The notes below the pieces were generated by a model that was not told the origin of the DNA, did not search any database, and saw only the letters and a list, made by a program, of their open reading frames with translations. A stretch of 26,560 nt of DNA from Oceanipulchritudo sp049975345 (GTDB lineage Bacteria > Verrucomicrobiota > Verrucomicrobiia > Opitutales > Oceanipulchritudinaceae). Where the stretch lies: assembly GCA_049975345.1 (NCBI GenBank), contig JBNGDP010000042.1:1-26560 (forward strand). The letters are read 5' to 3'. Positions 7,983-16,437 of this stretch are shown in pieces (positions within the stretch are counted from its first letter, which is position 1; every line of letters starts with the position of its first letter). Position numbers and translations under genes: made by a program.

Positions 7983-9324
7983 TTTCGTCCGGTTCCGGCT
8001 GGAGCCAGGTGAATTCGGCCCGCAGGCCGGCTTCCGAGGGCACCAGCCGCTGGTTGATGATAAGCCGCAGACCCTCCGCCAGGCTCCCGGGATCCAGCCC
8101 CCACGCGGCCAGGCGGTCGATCGCCGCCTCAACGCTTCGGGCATGCAGCGTGCTCAGCACGCAATGGCCGGTCAGGGCCGCCCGGCAGGCCGCCATGGCG
8201 GACCCCCGGTCCCGGATCTCCCCGATGAAGATCACGTCCGGATCCTGGCGGAGAAAGGCGCGAACGGCGTTCTCAAAGGTCCAACCCTTGCTTTCCTCCA
8301 CCGCACACTGCACGGCCGCCGGGCATTCATACTCGACCGGATCCTCGATGCCGAGGATCTTCAGGTTCCGGTTCCGGAGCATTTCCAGCACCCCGTAAAC
8401 CGTCGTTGTTTTTCCACTACAAGTCGGGCCGGTGCAAAGGATCATTCCCGGATCGTTTCCCGCCAGGTCGCCGATGGCCGCGCCCAGCCTTTCGGGCACC
8501 CCGAGTTCCGCGAGGGACCGGATCTCGTTCTCCGACCCGAGAACCCGCAGGACCAGGCTTTCCCCGTCCACAGTGCAGAGGTGGGAGGCGCGAAAACGGA
8601 TGATCCGTCCCCCGTGGGACAGCTCCATGCGTCCATCCTGGGGCGGGGTGAAGGCGGCCGTGGAAAGGCCGGCCCAGTTTTTCAGAAGGCGCAGCCGCGT
8701 CCGGACCTCCGGTCCCCGCCAGTTCCCGGCCTCCTGCATCACGCCTTCCTGATGGGCGCGAAGAGACAAGCCCCCCCCTGCCCGTTCAAAGTGAATGTCG
8801 GAGGCGCCCTCGGACCAGAGGCTGACTATGGTTTGCCGGAGGAAAAGATCCTCACCGTAGGCCTCCTTGTCCGGACGGGCTTCCATCACGCCTTCCCAGG
8901 CCCCCGCCTCGCCGCGTACGGGGGTTAGAAGGACCCATTCCCAGTCTTCCGCATCAGGGCCGAGGTAGGGCTTCAGTGATGGAGCCGCCTCCGGGCCGCC
9001 CGCGGCCCATTTCCTTCCGGTCGGCGAGTCCAGGACGATAAAACCGTGCACCCGCAACAGCTGTGCCTCCGGGGTCGCCACACCGGATACGCGGCAGTCA
9101 ACCCTTCGGACAATGGTGCAGCCAAGGGCCGCATGCAAGCTCGCCAGCAATTCCTCCTCATCGATGGTTCCTCCCGTCACCAGCCATTCCAGCAGCGAGC
9201 AACCCTCCCCGGACGCCGTCCAGCTTTCCAGCGCGTGGTCCAGTTGCTCCGTCGCGAGCGGGTCCGGAACCAGGACCTGCCTTACCCAGGAAGCGTTATT
9301 CTCGTAGGTGAAGGGCTCCCTCAT
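7915..9324 (-). CDS. GspE/PilB-like secretion ATPase lacking the zinc module
   Basis: This 469-residue protein is a type II secretion/type IV pilus hexameric ATPase. The N-terminal part (about 1-150) is a divergent GspE-N-like domain. The catalytic region shows ASDIHFE (174-180), Walker A GPTCSGKT (299-306), the aspartate box IEDPVEY (326-332), Walker B VIFIGEIRD (364-372) and the His box TGHCVLSTLHA (385-395). In typical PilB/GspE a CxxC pair follows QRLV; here the chain continues without such cysteines and ends about 45 residues after NQRLVP. It is the last gene of a minus-strand run after pilT and overlaps the convergent oxidoreductase gene. The missing zinc module may be genuine subfamily divergence or 3' erosion. 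It would energise pilin assembly at the inner membrane. Confidence 0.85.
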   Translation of the reverse strand: MREPFTYENNASWVRQVLVPDPLATEQLDHALESWTASGEGCSLLEWLVTGGTIDEEELLASLHAALGCTIVRRVDCRVSGVATPEAQLLRVHGFIVLDSPTGRKWAAGGPEAAPSLKPYLGPDAEDWEWVLLTPVRGEAGAWEGVMEARPDKEAYGEDLFLRQTIVSLWSEGASDIHFERAGGGLSLRAHQEGVMQEAGNWRGPEVRTRLRLLKNWAGLSTAAFTPPQDGRMELSHGGRIIRFRASHLCTVDGESLVLRVLGSENEIRSLAELGVPERLGAAIGDLAGNDPGMILCTGPTCSGKTTTVYGVLEMLRNRNLKILGIEDPVEYECPAAVQCAVEESKGWTFENAVRAFLRQDPDVIFIGEIRDRGSAMAACRAALTGHCVLSTLHARSVEAAIDRLAAWGLDPGSLAEGLRLIINQRLVPSEAGLRAEFTWLQPEPDEITERLALSRPRKPVPAWQARRP

Positions 9325-9357
9325 CGAACGGGTGCGGGGAAGGGGATGCCGGGAGCG

Positions 9358-10476
9358 TCAGATATCGGTGAAACGGATTCCGGCCTCGCGGAACTTCTGT
9401 TTCAGCTCGTTGGGATGCTGTGATTTCTCGAGGGCGACATCGGCGTCGACGATGCCGCGGTTGACGAGGCTGGCCAGGTGCGCATCCAGTGAGATCATTC
9501 CGTACTGGGAGCCGGTCTGTATCTCGGAGGCAATCCGGTAGGTCTTGTTCTCGCGGATGAGAGCGGCCACCGAAGTGGTGGTGACCATGATCTCGAAGGC
9601 GGCGATCCGTCCGCCCTCCTTCTTTTTGAGAAGAACCTGGGAAATGACGGCCACGATGGAGGAGGCCAACTGGGTCCGGATCTGGTCCTTGGTGGACTCG
9701 GGGAAGGCGTCGACGATGCGGTCCACCGTGCGGGCGGAGCCGGTCGTATGCAGGGTGGCGAAAACGAGGTGGCCCGTTTCGGCGGCGGAGACGGCGGCCT
9801 CGATGGTTTCAAGGTCGCGCATTTCCCCGACGAGGATCACATCCGGGTCCTGTCGAAGGGCCCCGCGAAGCGCCTCCGCGAAGGAAGGGGTGTCGTTGTG
9901 CACTTCGCGCTGGGTGACGATGCAATGCTTGTGCTCGTGGAAATATTCAATGGGATCCTCGATGGTGATGATATGCCCGTCCCGGTTCTCATTGATCCAG
10001 TTGACCATGGAGGCGAGGGTGGTGGATTTACCGGAACCGGTCGGTCCGGTGACGAGGATCAGTCCGCGCGGGCGTTTCAGGAGGTCCTTGATGTGATCCG
10101 GCAGGCCGATTTCACGGAGGCCAAACATGTCCTTGGGGATGGTCCGCAGCACCATGCCGTAATTGCCCTTGGCCTTGAGAACGCTGACGCGGAACCGGGC
10201 CCGGTCCATGAAGGCGAAACCGAAGTCCGCGCCGCCGCGGGTCTTGAGCTGTTCCTGCATGGCGTCGGAAGTGATGGCCTGCATGAGGACCTTCGTGTCT
10301 TGCGGACGCAGAGGCGGTCCGTCGACCGGGACCATGGACCCGCTGATCCGCAGGGTCGGAGCCTGGTTTACCTGTATGTGAAGGTCGCTCGCTTCCTGGT
10401 CGACCATCAGCTCCAGCAGATCGTTCATTTCGTATGGACAATCCACGATGTTTTCAACTGCTGCTTCCATGTTCAT
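9358..10476 (-). CDS. pilT: Type IV pilus retraction ATPase PilT
   Basis: The 372-residue protein matches PilT. The N-terminal segment MNDLLELMVDQEASDLHI (17-34) aligns with the usual PilT start. It has Walker A GPTGSGKST (144-152), the aspartate box IEDPIEY (172-178), Walker B ILVGEMRD (214-221), the His box TGHLVFATLHT (234-244) and an ALIREN segment (305-310) related to the AIRNLIRE retraction motif. It hydrolyses ATP to depolymerise type IV pili for twitching and DNA uptake. Neither ATG at 10476 nor the internal ATG at 10428 has a good SD, so the first 16 residues are uncertain. It lies between two PilB/GspE-like ATPase genes with gaps of 75 and 33 bp. Confidence 0.93.
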   Translation of the reverse strand: MNMEAAVENIVDCPYEMNDLLELMVDQEASDLHIQVNQAPTLRISGSMVPVDGPPLRPQDTKVLMQAITSDAMQEQLKTRGGADFGFAFMDRARFRVSVLKAKGNYGMVLRTIPKDMFGLREIGLPDHIKDLLKRPRGLILVTGPTGSGKSTTLASMVNWINENRDGHIITIEDPIEYFHEHKHCIVTQREVHNDTPSFAEALRGALRQDPDVILVGEMRDLETIEAAVSAAETGHLVFATLHTTGSARTVDRIVDAFPESTKDQIRTQLASSIVAVISQVLLKKKEGGRIAAFEIMVTTTSVAALIRENKTYRIASEIQTGSQYGMISLDAHLASLVNRGIVDADVALEKSQHPNELKQKFREAGIRFTDI

Positions 10477-10551
10477 TGTGGCTTAAAAATGTGGAACGGT
10501 TGCCCGCAAATCGATGTTTCAAGGGCAATGCCAGTCTAATTAACAAAATCC

Positions 10552-12138
10552 TTACAGTTGGCAAAGCTTTAAGTCACGCCGCAGGCGTTTGGTAAAAAAG
10601 GGCATGAGGCAGCGGAGGGGTGTTTTCCCGTCGAGAAAATAGCCCCAGGCCGCGTCAAGGAACCGTTCCCTGTCGGCTATTTCCTCATCCATCCGCCGGA
10701 GGGCGAAGAGCCCGGTTCGGCGGGCGACTCCGCCGTTGCAGGAAGGGCAGGCTCCGGACTGGTAAATCGCCGCCGGAAGGGGCCGGCCGAGGGCGCGGAG
10801 CAGCCGCCTTGCTTCATCGGGGAGGGGGGTTTCGCGCCGGCAGTTCGGGCAGAGAAGGGGCAGCAGGCGTTGATGAACCAGAAGGCGGCAGACGGGGATG
10901 ACCTGGTCCGGGGCCTGGTCCAGATCCGCAAAGCGGCGAAGCACCCCGGTGGTATCCCGGGCATGAATGGAACTCAGGACCCGGTGGCCGGTCCGGGCCG
11001 CTTGCAGGGCGATGGCGGCGGTTTCCCGGTCGCGGATCTCACCGACAAGGAGACAATCCGGCGCCTGGCGCAGAAAGGCCCGGACTGCCCGGTCAAAGGT
11101 CAGCCCGCTCGTCTCGTCCACCTGAAGATGTTGCACGCCGGGGACGATGCGCTCAACGGGGTCCTCCACGGCGAGGACTTTTTCCTGCTGTTCGACGGAC
11201 CATCCGAGCAGGCTGTGCAGGGTGGTGGATTTACCGGACCCGGTGGGACCGGCAAGCAGCCAGAGCCCGTCCTTTTCACGGAAAAGGGAAGCCAGGTCCC
11301 CGATCCAACTTGGCGGGACCCCCAAATCCTCAAGGGAGCGGGGTCGGTTGTCGCTGGTGTAGAGGAAACGGGCGGCCAGGGCGTAACCGTGAAGGCTCGG
11401 GACCAGGGAAACCCGGACGTTCAGCAGGCCATGCCTCGGCGTGTTCAAGGCGAAGCGCCCGTCGAGGGCCTTCCCCGGCGCCGACTTGTCCAGGCCGGCC
11501 TGGTTGATGACCGAATTGACAAGCCAGCGGCCCTTCGACTCCGTGAGCTCTTCTGCAGGGGTCAACTTTCCATGAATCCGAAGGCGGGAACGAAACCCAC
11601 GGGTTGTCGGCTCGAGATGCCAGTCGGATGGTTCGCCACAATCAGTTATTTCTTGCAGGTGATGGAGGAAGGCGGCCTGTGAGGAGTCGCTTTCAACCCT
11701 TTCCGGGCCCTCCGGGGCTCTCCATCCGGATGATTGCGGGATAGCGGCCATGCACTTCACAAAGAGGGAGGGCCTGCCCAGGGCGGGTTGCTGGTCATCC
11801 GCGCCCAGTCGGTCGAATGCCTCGAGGGCGCATGGATGCTCCATGAGAAACCATGTCCGCGTCCCGTCGCGAATGAGGAGGAAGCGGCCCGGTGAAGGCC
11901 GCATGGCCCCTGCGGATTCCGATTGGATTTCCACATCCTTTTCCAGGTGAAAGAGGAAGCGTATCCCGTATTTCCTCTGGACGAGGGCCGCCACTTGATC
12001 CCAGTCCGGTCGCCCGCAGCGGGGAAGGCGGTTATAGACGGCTTCCTCCTCCAACGGGCTCGAGACCTCCGGAAAGCCGTCCGGCTCCGCGTATTCCCGG
12101 AGCAAAGGCAATAGGAACGGGATGTAGGCTGCCATCAT
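10552..12138 (-). CDS. PilB/GspE-family type IV pilus assembly ATPase
   Basis: About 528 residues starting at the ATG at 12138 (a TTG three bases earlier is also possible). Residue numbers here count from that TTG. The N-terminal 150 residues are divergent. The catalytic core has PSDWHLEP (171-178, normally SDIHxEP), Walker A GPTGSGKST (298-306), VEDPVE (325-330), Walker B LLVGEIRD (364-371), the His box TGHRVLSSIHA (384-394), and the zinc-binding CPNC (431-434) and CPSC (465-468). These cysteines identify it as the more conventional pilus extension/secretion ATPase of the two in this cluster. It powers pilin polymerisation at the GspF/PilC platform. It sits 77 bp downstream of trpS on the same strand. 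Type IVa versus type II assignment needs pilin and secretin genes, which are not in the window. Confidence 0.87.
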   Translation of the reverse strand: MMAAYIPFLLPLLREYAEPDGFPEVSSPLEEEAVYNRLPRCGRPDWDQVAALVQRKYGIRFLFHLEKDVEIQSESAGAMRPSPGRFLLIRDGTRTWFLMEHPCALEAFDRLGADDQQPALGRPSLFVKCMAAIPQSSGWRAPEGPERVESDSSQAAFLHHLQEITDCGEPSDWHLEPTTRGFRSRLRIHGKLTPAEELTESKGRWLVNSVINQAGLDKSAPGKALDGRFALNTPRHGLLNVRVSLVPSLHGYALAARFLYTSDNRPRSLEDLGVPPSWIGDLASLFREKDGLWLLAGPTGSGKSTTLHSLLGWSVEQQEKVLAVEDPVERIVPGVQHLQVDETSGLTFDRAVRAFLRQAPDCLLVGEIRDRETAAIALQAARTGHRVLSSIHARDTTGVLRRFADLDQAPDQVIPVCRLLVHQRLLPLLCPNCRRETPLPDEARRLLRALGRPLPAAIYQSGACPSCNGGVARRTGLFALRRMDEEIADRERFLDAAWGYFLDGKTPLRCLMPFFTKRLRRDLKLCQL

Positions 12139-12192
12139 CAAGGCTCATTCTCATCCCTTTCCTCCGGCTTGGGCGAACCCGCGGAATAGTCA

Positions 12193-12219
12193 AATTCAGG
12201 GGCCGCGGCCACCTGAATT
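12193..12219. terminator. GC-rich hairpin at the trpS stop codon
   Basis: AATTCAGG (12193-12200) pairs with CCTGAATT (12212-12219), and the GGCC at 12201 and 12207 extends the stem around a tiny loop with one bulged A. The right arm touches the trpS TGA. On the minus strand only a weak T-rich stretch follows, so termination would be partial or the hairpin may serve another purpose. A second palindrome, CCTGAATTCAGG, overlaps it at 12212-12223. Confidence 0.45.
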
Positions 12220-13226
12220 CAGGTACGCGGAACAAACCCGACCTTGCGGTAGACCTTGGAGATCATCCGGTAGGCCCGTTTCTGGGCGACTTCCGCGCCC
12301 TCCCTGAAGACGCGGTCCAGATACGCCTTGTCCTCATGGATGGACTGGTAGGTCTCCTGGATCGGCTCCAGGGCGGCAATCACGGCGTCCGCCGCGGCAT
12401 CCTTGAACGGCCCGTACTGTGATCCCGCGAATTGCTTTTCCAGGTCGGCAATGGGGGTCCCTGAAGCGGCACTGAGGATGTTCAGCAGGTTGGTGATGCC
12501 CGGCTTGTCCTCCCCGGCGCGAACCTCCGTGCCGGAATCCGTCACCGCCGAGCGGATCTTCTTGCGGATGACCTTGGGAGAATCCAGCAGGTAGACGCAG
12601 CCGGACTGGTTGGCATCAGACTTGGACATTTTCTTCCGCGGATCCTGGAGGGATTTGATCCGGGCGCCCGTCTTCGGGATATAGACCTCGGGAACACGAA
12701 AGGTTTCCGAGTAGGTGTTGTTGAACTTGATCGCCAGGTCGCGGCACAATTCCACATGCTGTTTCTGGTCCTCGCCCACGGGTACCCGGTCCGCATTGTA
12801 GATCAGGATGTCGGCGGCCATGAGAACGGGATAATTGAGCAACCCGGCCCCCACAAAGCCGGCATCCTCGCGCTGCGTCTTGTCCTTGTACTGGGTCATG
12901 CGCTCCAGCTGTCCGACCGGGCACAGGCAGCCGAGGATCCAGGCCAGTTCGGTATGTCCGATGACATGGCTCTGGCAGAAAAGGTGGCATTTTCCGGGAT
13001 CCAGCCCGCAGGCGATGTAAAGGGCCAGATTGCGATAGGTGGCCTGGCGGAGCTCTGCCGGAACATAGGGGACCGTGATGGCATGCTGGTCCACAATGCC
13101 GAAGAAACACTCGTATTCATCGATCATTCCGGCCCAGTTGCGGATGGCCCCGAAGTAATTTCCCAGGTGGAGTTGTCCACTCGGCTGCGCGCAGGTGAGA
13201 ATGACTTTTTTTCCAGTCTCGGACAT
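12219..13226 (-). CDS. trpS: Tryptophanyl-tRNA synthetase
   Basis: The 335-residue class I aminoacyl-tRNA synthetase charges tRNA-Trp in the cytoplasm. The N-terminal PSGQLHLGNYFGA (15-27) contains the HIGH-type HLGN at 20-23, and KMSKS lies at 199-203. The MTQYKDK segment (110-116) and GEDQKQHVEL (151-160) are standard TrpRS motifs, and the length is typical for bacterial TrpS. The gene starts six bases after the purC stop, so the two are presumably co-transcribed. No convincing SD is seen upstream, consistent with coupling to purC translation. Confidence 0.97.
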   Translation of the reverse strand: MSETGKKVILTCAQPSGQLHLGNYFGAIRNWAGMIDEYECFFGIVDQHAITVPYVPAELRQATYRNLALYIACGLDPGKCHLFCQSHVIGHTELAWILGCLCPVGQLERMTQYKDKTQREDAGFVGAGLLNYPVLMAADILIYNADRVPVGEDQKQHVELCRDLAIKFNNTYSETFRVPEVYIPKTGARIKSLQDPRKKMSKSDANQSGCVYLLDSPKVIRKKIRSAVTDSGTEVRAGEDKPGITNLLNILSAASGTPIADLEKQFAGSQYGPFKDAAADAVIAALEPIQETYQSIHEDKAYLDRVFREGAEVAQKRAYRMISKVYRKVGFVPRT

Positions 13227-13232
13227 GGTGGG

Positions 13233-14156
13233 TCAGGGGAGAAGTTTGCGCGCGGCCTCGAGGTAGCGTTCCCGGGTTTGCCGGATAACCTCCGCCGGTA
13301 ACCGGGGACCGGGAGCGGTTTTGTCCCAATCCAGGGTCTCGAGAAAGTCCCGCACGTATTGCTTGTCAAAAGCGGTCTGGGGGTGGCCGGGCTTGTACTT
13401 GTCCATCGGCCAGTAACGGGAGGAATCGGGGGTCAGGACTTCATCAATGAGGAAGAGGTCCCCGTTTTCATCCGTTCCGAACTCAAATTTCGTATCGGCC
13501 AGGATAAGGCCGGCCCGGCGGGCGTAGGCGGTCCCAAGCCCGAACAGTTTCAGGCTGATGTCCCGGATTTCCTCAAACCGTTCCTCCCCGACCGCTTCCG
13601 CCCCCTGCTCGTGGGAGACCGGCAGGTCGTGCTCGCCGGCCGCGGCCTTGGTCGTGGGAGTGAAGAGGGGTGCCGGCAGGGCATCGCTTTCCCGCAGCCC
13701 GGACGGAACCGGCAGGCCGAAGAGGGTTCCACTGCGCAGGTAATCCTTCCACCCGCTTCCCGCCAGGTATTGCCGCACGACCGCTTCCAGCGGAACCGGC
13801 TTGAGCCTGCGCACGAGCATCGAGCGGGGAATCAGCTCCTCGTGCCCCTTCAACTTTTCCGCAAGGGCCTCGCCATGGTCCGCCACGAGGTGGTTGCGGA
13901 TCAGCTTCCCGGTTTCCTCGAACCAGTACAGGCTCATCTGGGTAAGGATCATGCCCTTGCCCGGGATGCCGTCCGGCAGGACCACGTCAAAGGCGCTGAG
14001 GCGGTCGGTGGCCACCAGCAGCAGGGCATCCCCCGTGTCGAAGATCTCCCGCACCTTGCCGCTCCCCACCCTGGGGTGGGGCAAGCCTTCGATCTCCCGG
14101 AGGGCCTCCCCCGGGAGGGCCTTTTCGAGGGTGTCTGCATCCATGTAAAGACTCAT
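13233..14156 (-). CDS. purC: Phosphoribosylaminoimidazole-succinocarboxamide synthase
   Basis: SAICAR synthase joins CAIR and aspartate with ATP hydrolysis in purine synthesis. The 307-residue form shows GSGKVREIFD near the N-terminus, the DRLSAFDVVLPDGIPGKG nucleotide-binding region, VRRLKPVPLEAVVRQYLAGSGW in the middle, and LADTKFEFG plus IDEVLTPDSSRYW late, all diagnostic. Length fits the roughly 300-residue Ade1-like class. The start chosen is ATG 14156; the frame stays open to a TTG at 14204, but the extra 16 residues do not resemble the family. It heads the minus-strand run purC-trpS-pilB-pilT-gspE. Confidence 0.95.
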   Translation of the reverse strand: MSLYMDADTLEKALPGEALREIEGLPHPRVGSGKVREIFDTGDALLLVATDRLSAFDVVLPDGIPGKGMILTQMSLYWFEETGKLIRNHLVADHGEALAEKLKGHEELIPRSMLVRRLKPVPLEAVVRQYLAGSGWKDYLRSGTLFGLPVPSGLRESDALPAPLFTPTTKAAAGEHDLPVSHEQGAEAVGEERFEEIRDISLKLFGLGTAYARRAGLILADTKFEFGTDENGDLFLIDEVLTPDSSRYWPMDKYKPGHPQTAFDKQYVRDFLETLDWDKTAPGPRLPAEVIRQTRERYLEAARKLLP

Positions 14157-14221
14157 ACTCTTCAGGAAAAGGAACCACCGTGGGGATATTTTCCGGGCAG
14201 GCAAATTTTTTCAGAAAAAGC

Positions 14222-14249
14222 TTGCGGGACGCCTGTTCCCACCTAGCTT
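14222..14249 (+). promoter_or_regulatory. Possible promoter of tRNA-Glu
   Basis: TTGCGG (14222-14227) and TAGCTT (14244-14249) are separated by 16 bp and would start transcription near 14256, about ten bases before the mature tRNA 5' end. Both hexamers are imperfect sigma-70 matches, so this is a weak prediction. Confidence 0.3.
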
Positions 14250-14266
14250 GCAGGGTTTTCCTACGC

Positions 14267-14344
14267 GTCCCGTTCGTCTAGCCAGGCCTAGGACACTGGG
14301 TTTTCATCCCAGCGACAGGAGTTCAAATCTCCTACGGGATGCCA
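14267..14344 (+). tRNA. tRNA-Glu (UUC anticodon), CCA encoded
   Basis: A complete cloverleaf can be drawn. The acceptor GTCCCGT (14267-14273) pairs with ACGGGAT (14334-14340), with one terminal G-U. The D stem is GTCT/GGAC. The anticodon stem CTGGG/CCCAG encloses loop TTTTCAT with anticodon TTC (14303-14305). The variable loop is four bases, and the T stem AGGAG/CTCCT carries loop TTCAAAT. The discriminator is G14341, followed by encoded CCA (14342-14344). It lies alone between purC and the histidine-kinase-like gene, on the opposite strand to both; the latter's stop codon is only four bases beyond the CCA. Confidence 0.97.
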
Positions 14345-14347
14345 TCT

Positions 14348-15256
14348 TCAACCGGGCGGCAGAAGGGTCATTTCGATACGGGTTCCCCTCCCGATTTCAG
14401 ATTCGATGAAGAAGCGCCCGTTGAACCGCCGGCACAGTTGGTAGGCCTTGGTCAGCCCGAATCCCCCGCCCATGGTCCGCTTGTCGAGGGCGTTGGTTCC
14501 GCGGTAGCCGAACTGGACGATCTTCTCCATCTCCTCTTCCGGGACTCCCATTCCCTCGTCGGAGACGCTCAACCGGAGGTTACCCCCGGGTTCGCTTTCC
14601 AGGTCGATGAGGATGCTGCTGCCCGGTTCCGAGTACTTGCGCGCATTTCCCGCGAGATCCCGGATGGTGTCGTGGAGAATGCCGGGGGCATGGATCGCGC
14701 CCTCGGGGCCCTCGATCCGGAAATCAATCCAATAGGCGTCCGCCGCTTTTGGTGCCGGGGCCTGGATAAAGCGGAACCGGCCCCCACTCACTTTTTCCGT
14801 GGCCCGCAGGAACTGTCGGAGGGTGTTGGGAAAGGCTTCCCGCGGGATGCCCTGCCAGGCGAGCCGGTCTCCCTTGAATTCCCGGATTCGCGCGTGTCCC
14901 ACCGCAATTGTTTCCAGCAGGCCATGGATAACCGGGACCTCTTCCGGGTGTCCCCCCAGGAGTCCCTTCAGTTGATGTTGCATCCGGCCACACTGGATCT
15001 CCATTTCCGGAAGGTGTCGCGCCAGGTTTCCCTGGGGCAACTCCATGATGAGATCGAGGCAGTACCGCGAAAAATCTCTCAGGGAAGGGCATTCAACCTT
15101 ATCCGCCAGCAGGTTCAGCTGCATCTCCAGCACGTTGCACAGGTTGAGCAGGCTGTGATTGTCCAGCAGAGCCGCCTCTTCCGCGCTCAAGGCCAGATCC
15201 CCCGTTACCTCGCGCCGCATGGTAACACGGCTAAGGCCGAATTCAAGGATTGGCAA
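14348..15256 (-). CDS. Soluble histidine-kinase-like ATPase
   Basis: The roughly 302-residue protein has a C-terminal GHKL/HATPase domain: N box DLAGNARKYS (200-209, with N204), G1 DEGMG (233-237) and G2 GGGFGL (263-268). The N-terminal helical part contains DNHSLLN with H34, which looks like a phospho-acceptor H box of a DHp dimerisation helix. No membrane segment, sensor or receiver domain is visible, so it is a compact cytosolic kinase or anti-sigma-like ATPase. The start is uncertain: TTG 15256 lies 17 bases after the gspF stop, and an ATG at 15220 would give 290 residues; neither has a strong SD. Position next to gspF suggests, without proof, a role in pilus or secretion control. No cognate response regulator is in the window. 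Confidence 0.8.
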   Translation of the reverse strand: MPILEFGLSRVTMRREVTGDLALSAEEAALLDNHSLLNLCNVLEMQLNLLADKVECPSLRDFSRYCLDLIMELPQGNLARHLPEMEIQCGRMQHQLKGLLGGHPEEVPVIHGLLETIAVGHARIREFKGDRLAWQGIPREAFPNTLRQFLRATEKVSGGRFRFIQAPAPKAADAYWIDFRIEGPEGAIHAPGILHDTIRDLAGNARKYSEPGSSILIDLESEPGGNLRLSVSDEGMGVPEEEMEKIVQFGYRGTNALDKRTMGGGFGLTKAYQLCRRFNGRFFIESEIGRGTRIEMTLLPPG

Positions 15257-15273
15257 TCCCCAATTGCGGGCAC

Positions 15274-16437
15274 TCAGCTGATGACGCCGGCGAGGTTGAA
15301 GATCGGCAGGAACATGGCCATGACGATGGAGCCGATGACGATGCCGAGGAAGACGATCAGGGCCGGTTCCAGAAGGGAGGTCAGGGAATCGACCGTGGTT
15401 TCGATTTCGGCGTCGTAGAAGTCGGCGATCTTGGCCATCATGCCGTCGACATTACCCGTCTGTTCACCGGCCCGCGCCATGTGCTTGACGGTCGGGGGGA
15501 AATAGGGAATTTCCGCAATGGTCTCGGAAAGCTGTCCGCCCTGGCTGATGTTGCGGCTGATTTCCTTGCAGGCCGACTCGATGTAGGTGTTCCCGCTGGC
15601 GTTGGCGACAATCTCGAGGGTGCGCAGGATCGGGACGCCCGAACGCAACAGAATGGCGTAGGTGCGGCAGAATCGGGAAAGGGCGATCTTCTGGATCAAC
15701 GGGCCGACAATGGGCACCTTCAGCAGGACGACATCCTTGCTCCTTCGGCCTTTCGGGGTCCGCAGGATGCGCTTCATCACGAACCAGAAGGCGATCAGCC
15801 CGACGATGATATACAGAATATAGGATTTCAGGAAATTGGAAGTGGCGATGAGGAGCAAGGTCGGCTTCGGCAATTCCTTCCCGAAGCTGGCGAACATTTC
15901 CGCAAAGACGGGAATGACGAAGATGAGCAGGACCTGGACGAGGACCACGGCCAGCCCGATCACGGCGATCGGGTAGGTCATGGCGCTTTTGACCTGCTTG
16001 ATCAACTTGACCGTATCCTCAAAGTAAATGGCCACCTTGCCGAGGATGCTGGCCAGTCCGCCGGAGGCTTCACCGGCTTCCACCATGGAAATAAAGAGAT
16101 TTGGGAAGGCGTTCGGATACTTGGCCACCGCTTCCGAGAAGGCGGTACCGCCCGAGATATCCATCTTCACATTCCGGATAATGATCTGGAAGACGGGGTC
16201 CTCGGTTTGCTCCTGAAGGGCCTCCAGGGCGGAAACAAGGGGCAGGCCCGCTTCCAGCATCGATGACAGCTGCTGGGTGAAGACCGTCAGCGTTTCCAGC
16301 TTGATCTTCTTCCGATGGGCCTGCTTCTCGTATTGTTTAACCTTCGCCAGGCGCTGGCTTTCCCAGAAGGAGACACGCTTCTTCGAGGAGCCGGCTGCGC
16401 TTCGACCCGGCATTGCTGCTGCTGATGGTGTGGCCAT
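15274..16437 (-). CDS. GspF/PilC-family inner-membrane platform protein
   Basis: The 387-residue protein has the duplicated T2SSF organisation: a positively charged N-terminus, a first cytoplasmic helical domain with QLSSMLEAGLPLVSALEAL (about 57-75), a transmembrane stretch near residues 160-185, a second near 205-225, a repeat cytoplasmic domain with RTYAILLRSGVPILRTLEI, and a C-terminal hydrophobic helix. It recruits PilB/GspE ATPases and pilins in the inner membrane, so it is the expected partner of the ATPases encoded 3 kb away. Length is somewhat below the usual 400-410. A TTGATT-N17-TAGCTT promoter-like pair lies just upstream at 16452-16480, which would give a nearly leaderless mRNA; this is weak. 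Confidence 0.92.
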   Translation of the reverse strand: MATPSAAAMPGRSAAGSSKKRVSFWESQRLAKVKQYEKQAHRKKIKLETLTVFTQQLSSMLEAGLPLVSALEALQEQTEDPVFQIIIRNVKMDISGGTAFSEAVAKYPNAFPNLFISMVEAGEASGGLASILGKVAIYFEDTVKLIKQVKSAMTYPIAVIGLAVVLVQVLLIFVIPVFAEMFASFGKELPKPTLLLIATSNFLKSYILYIIVGLIAFWFVMKRILRTPKGRRSKDVVLLKVPIVGPLIQKIALSRFCRTYAILLRSGVPILRTLEIVANASGNTYIESACKEISRNISQGGQLSETIAEIPYFPPTVKHMARAGEQTGNVDGMMAKIADFYDAEIETTVDSLTSLLEPALIVFLGIVIGSIVMAMFLPIFNLAGVIS

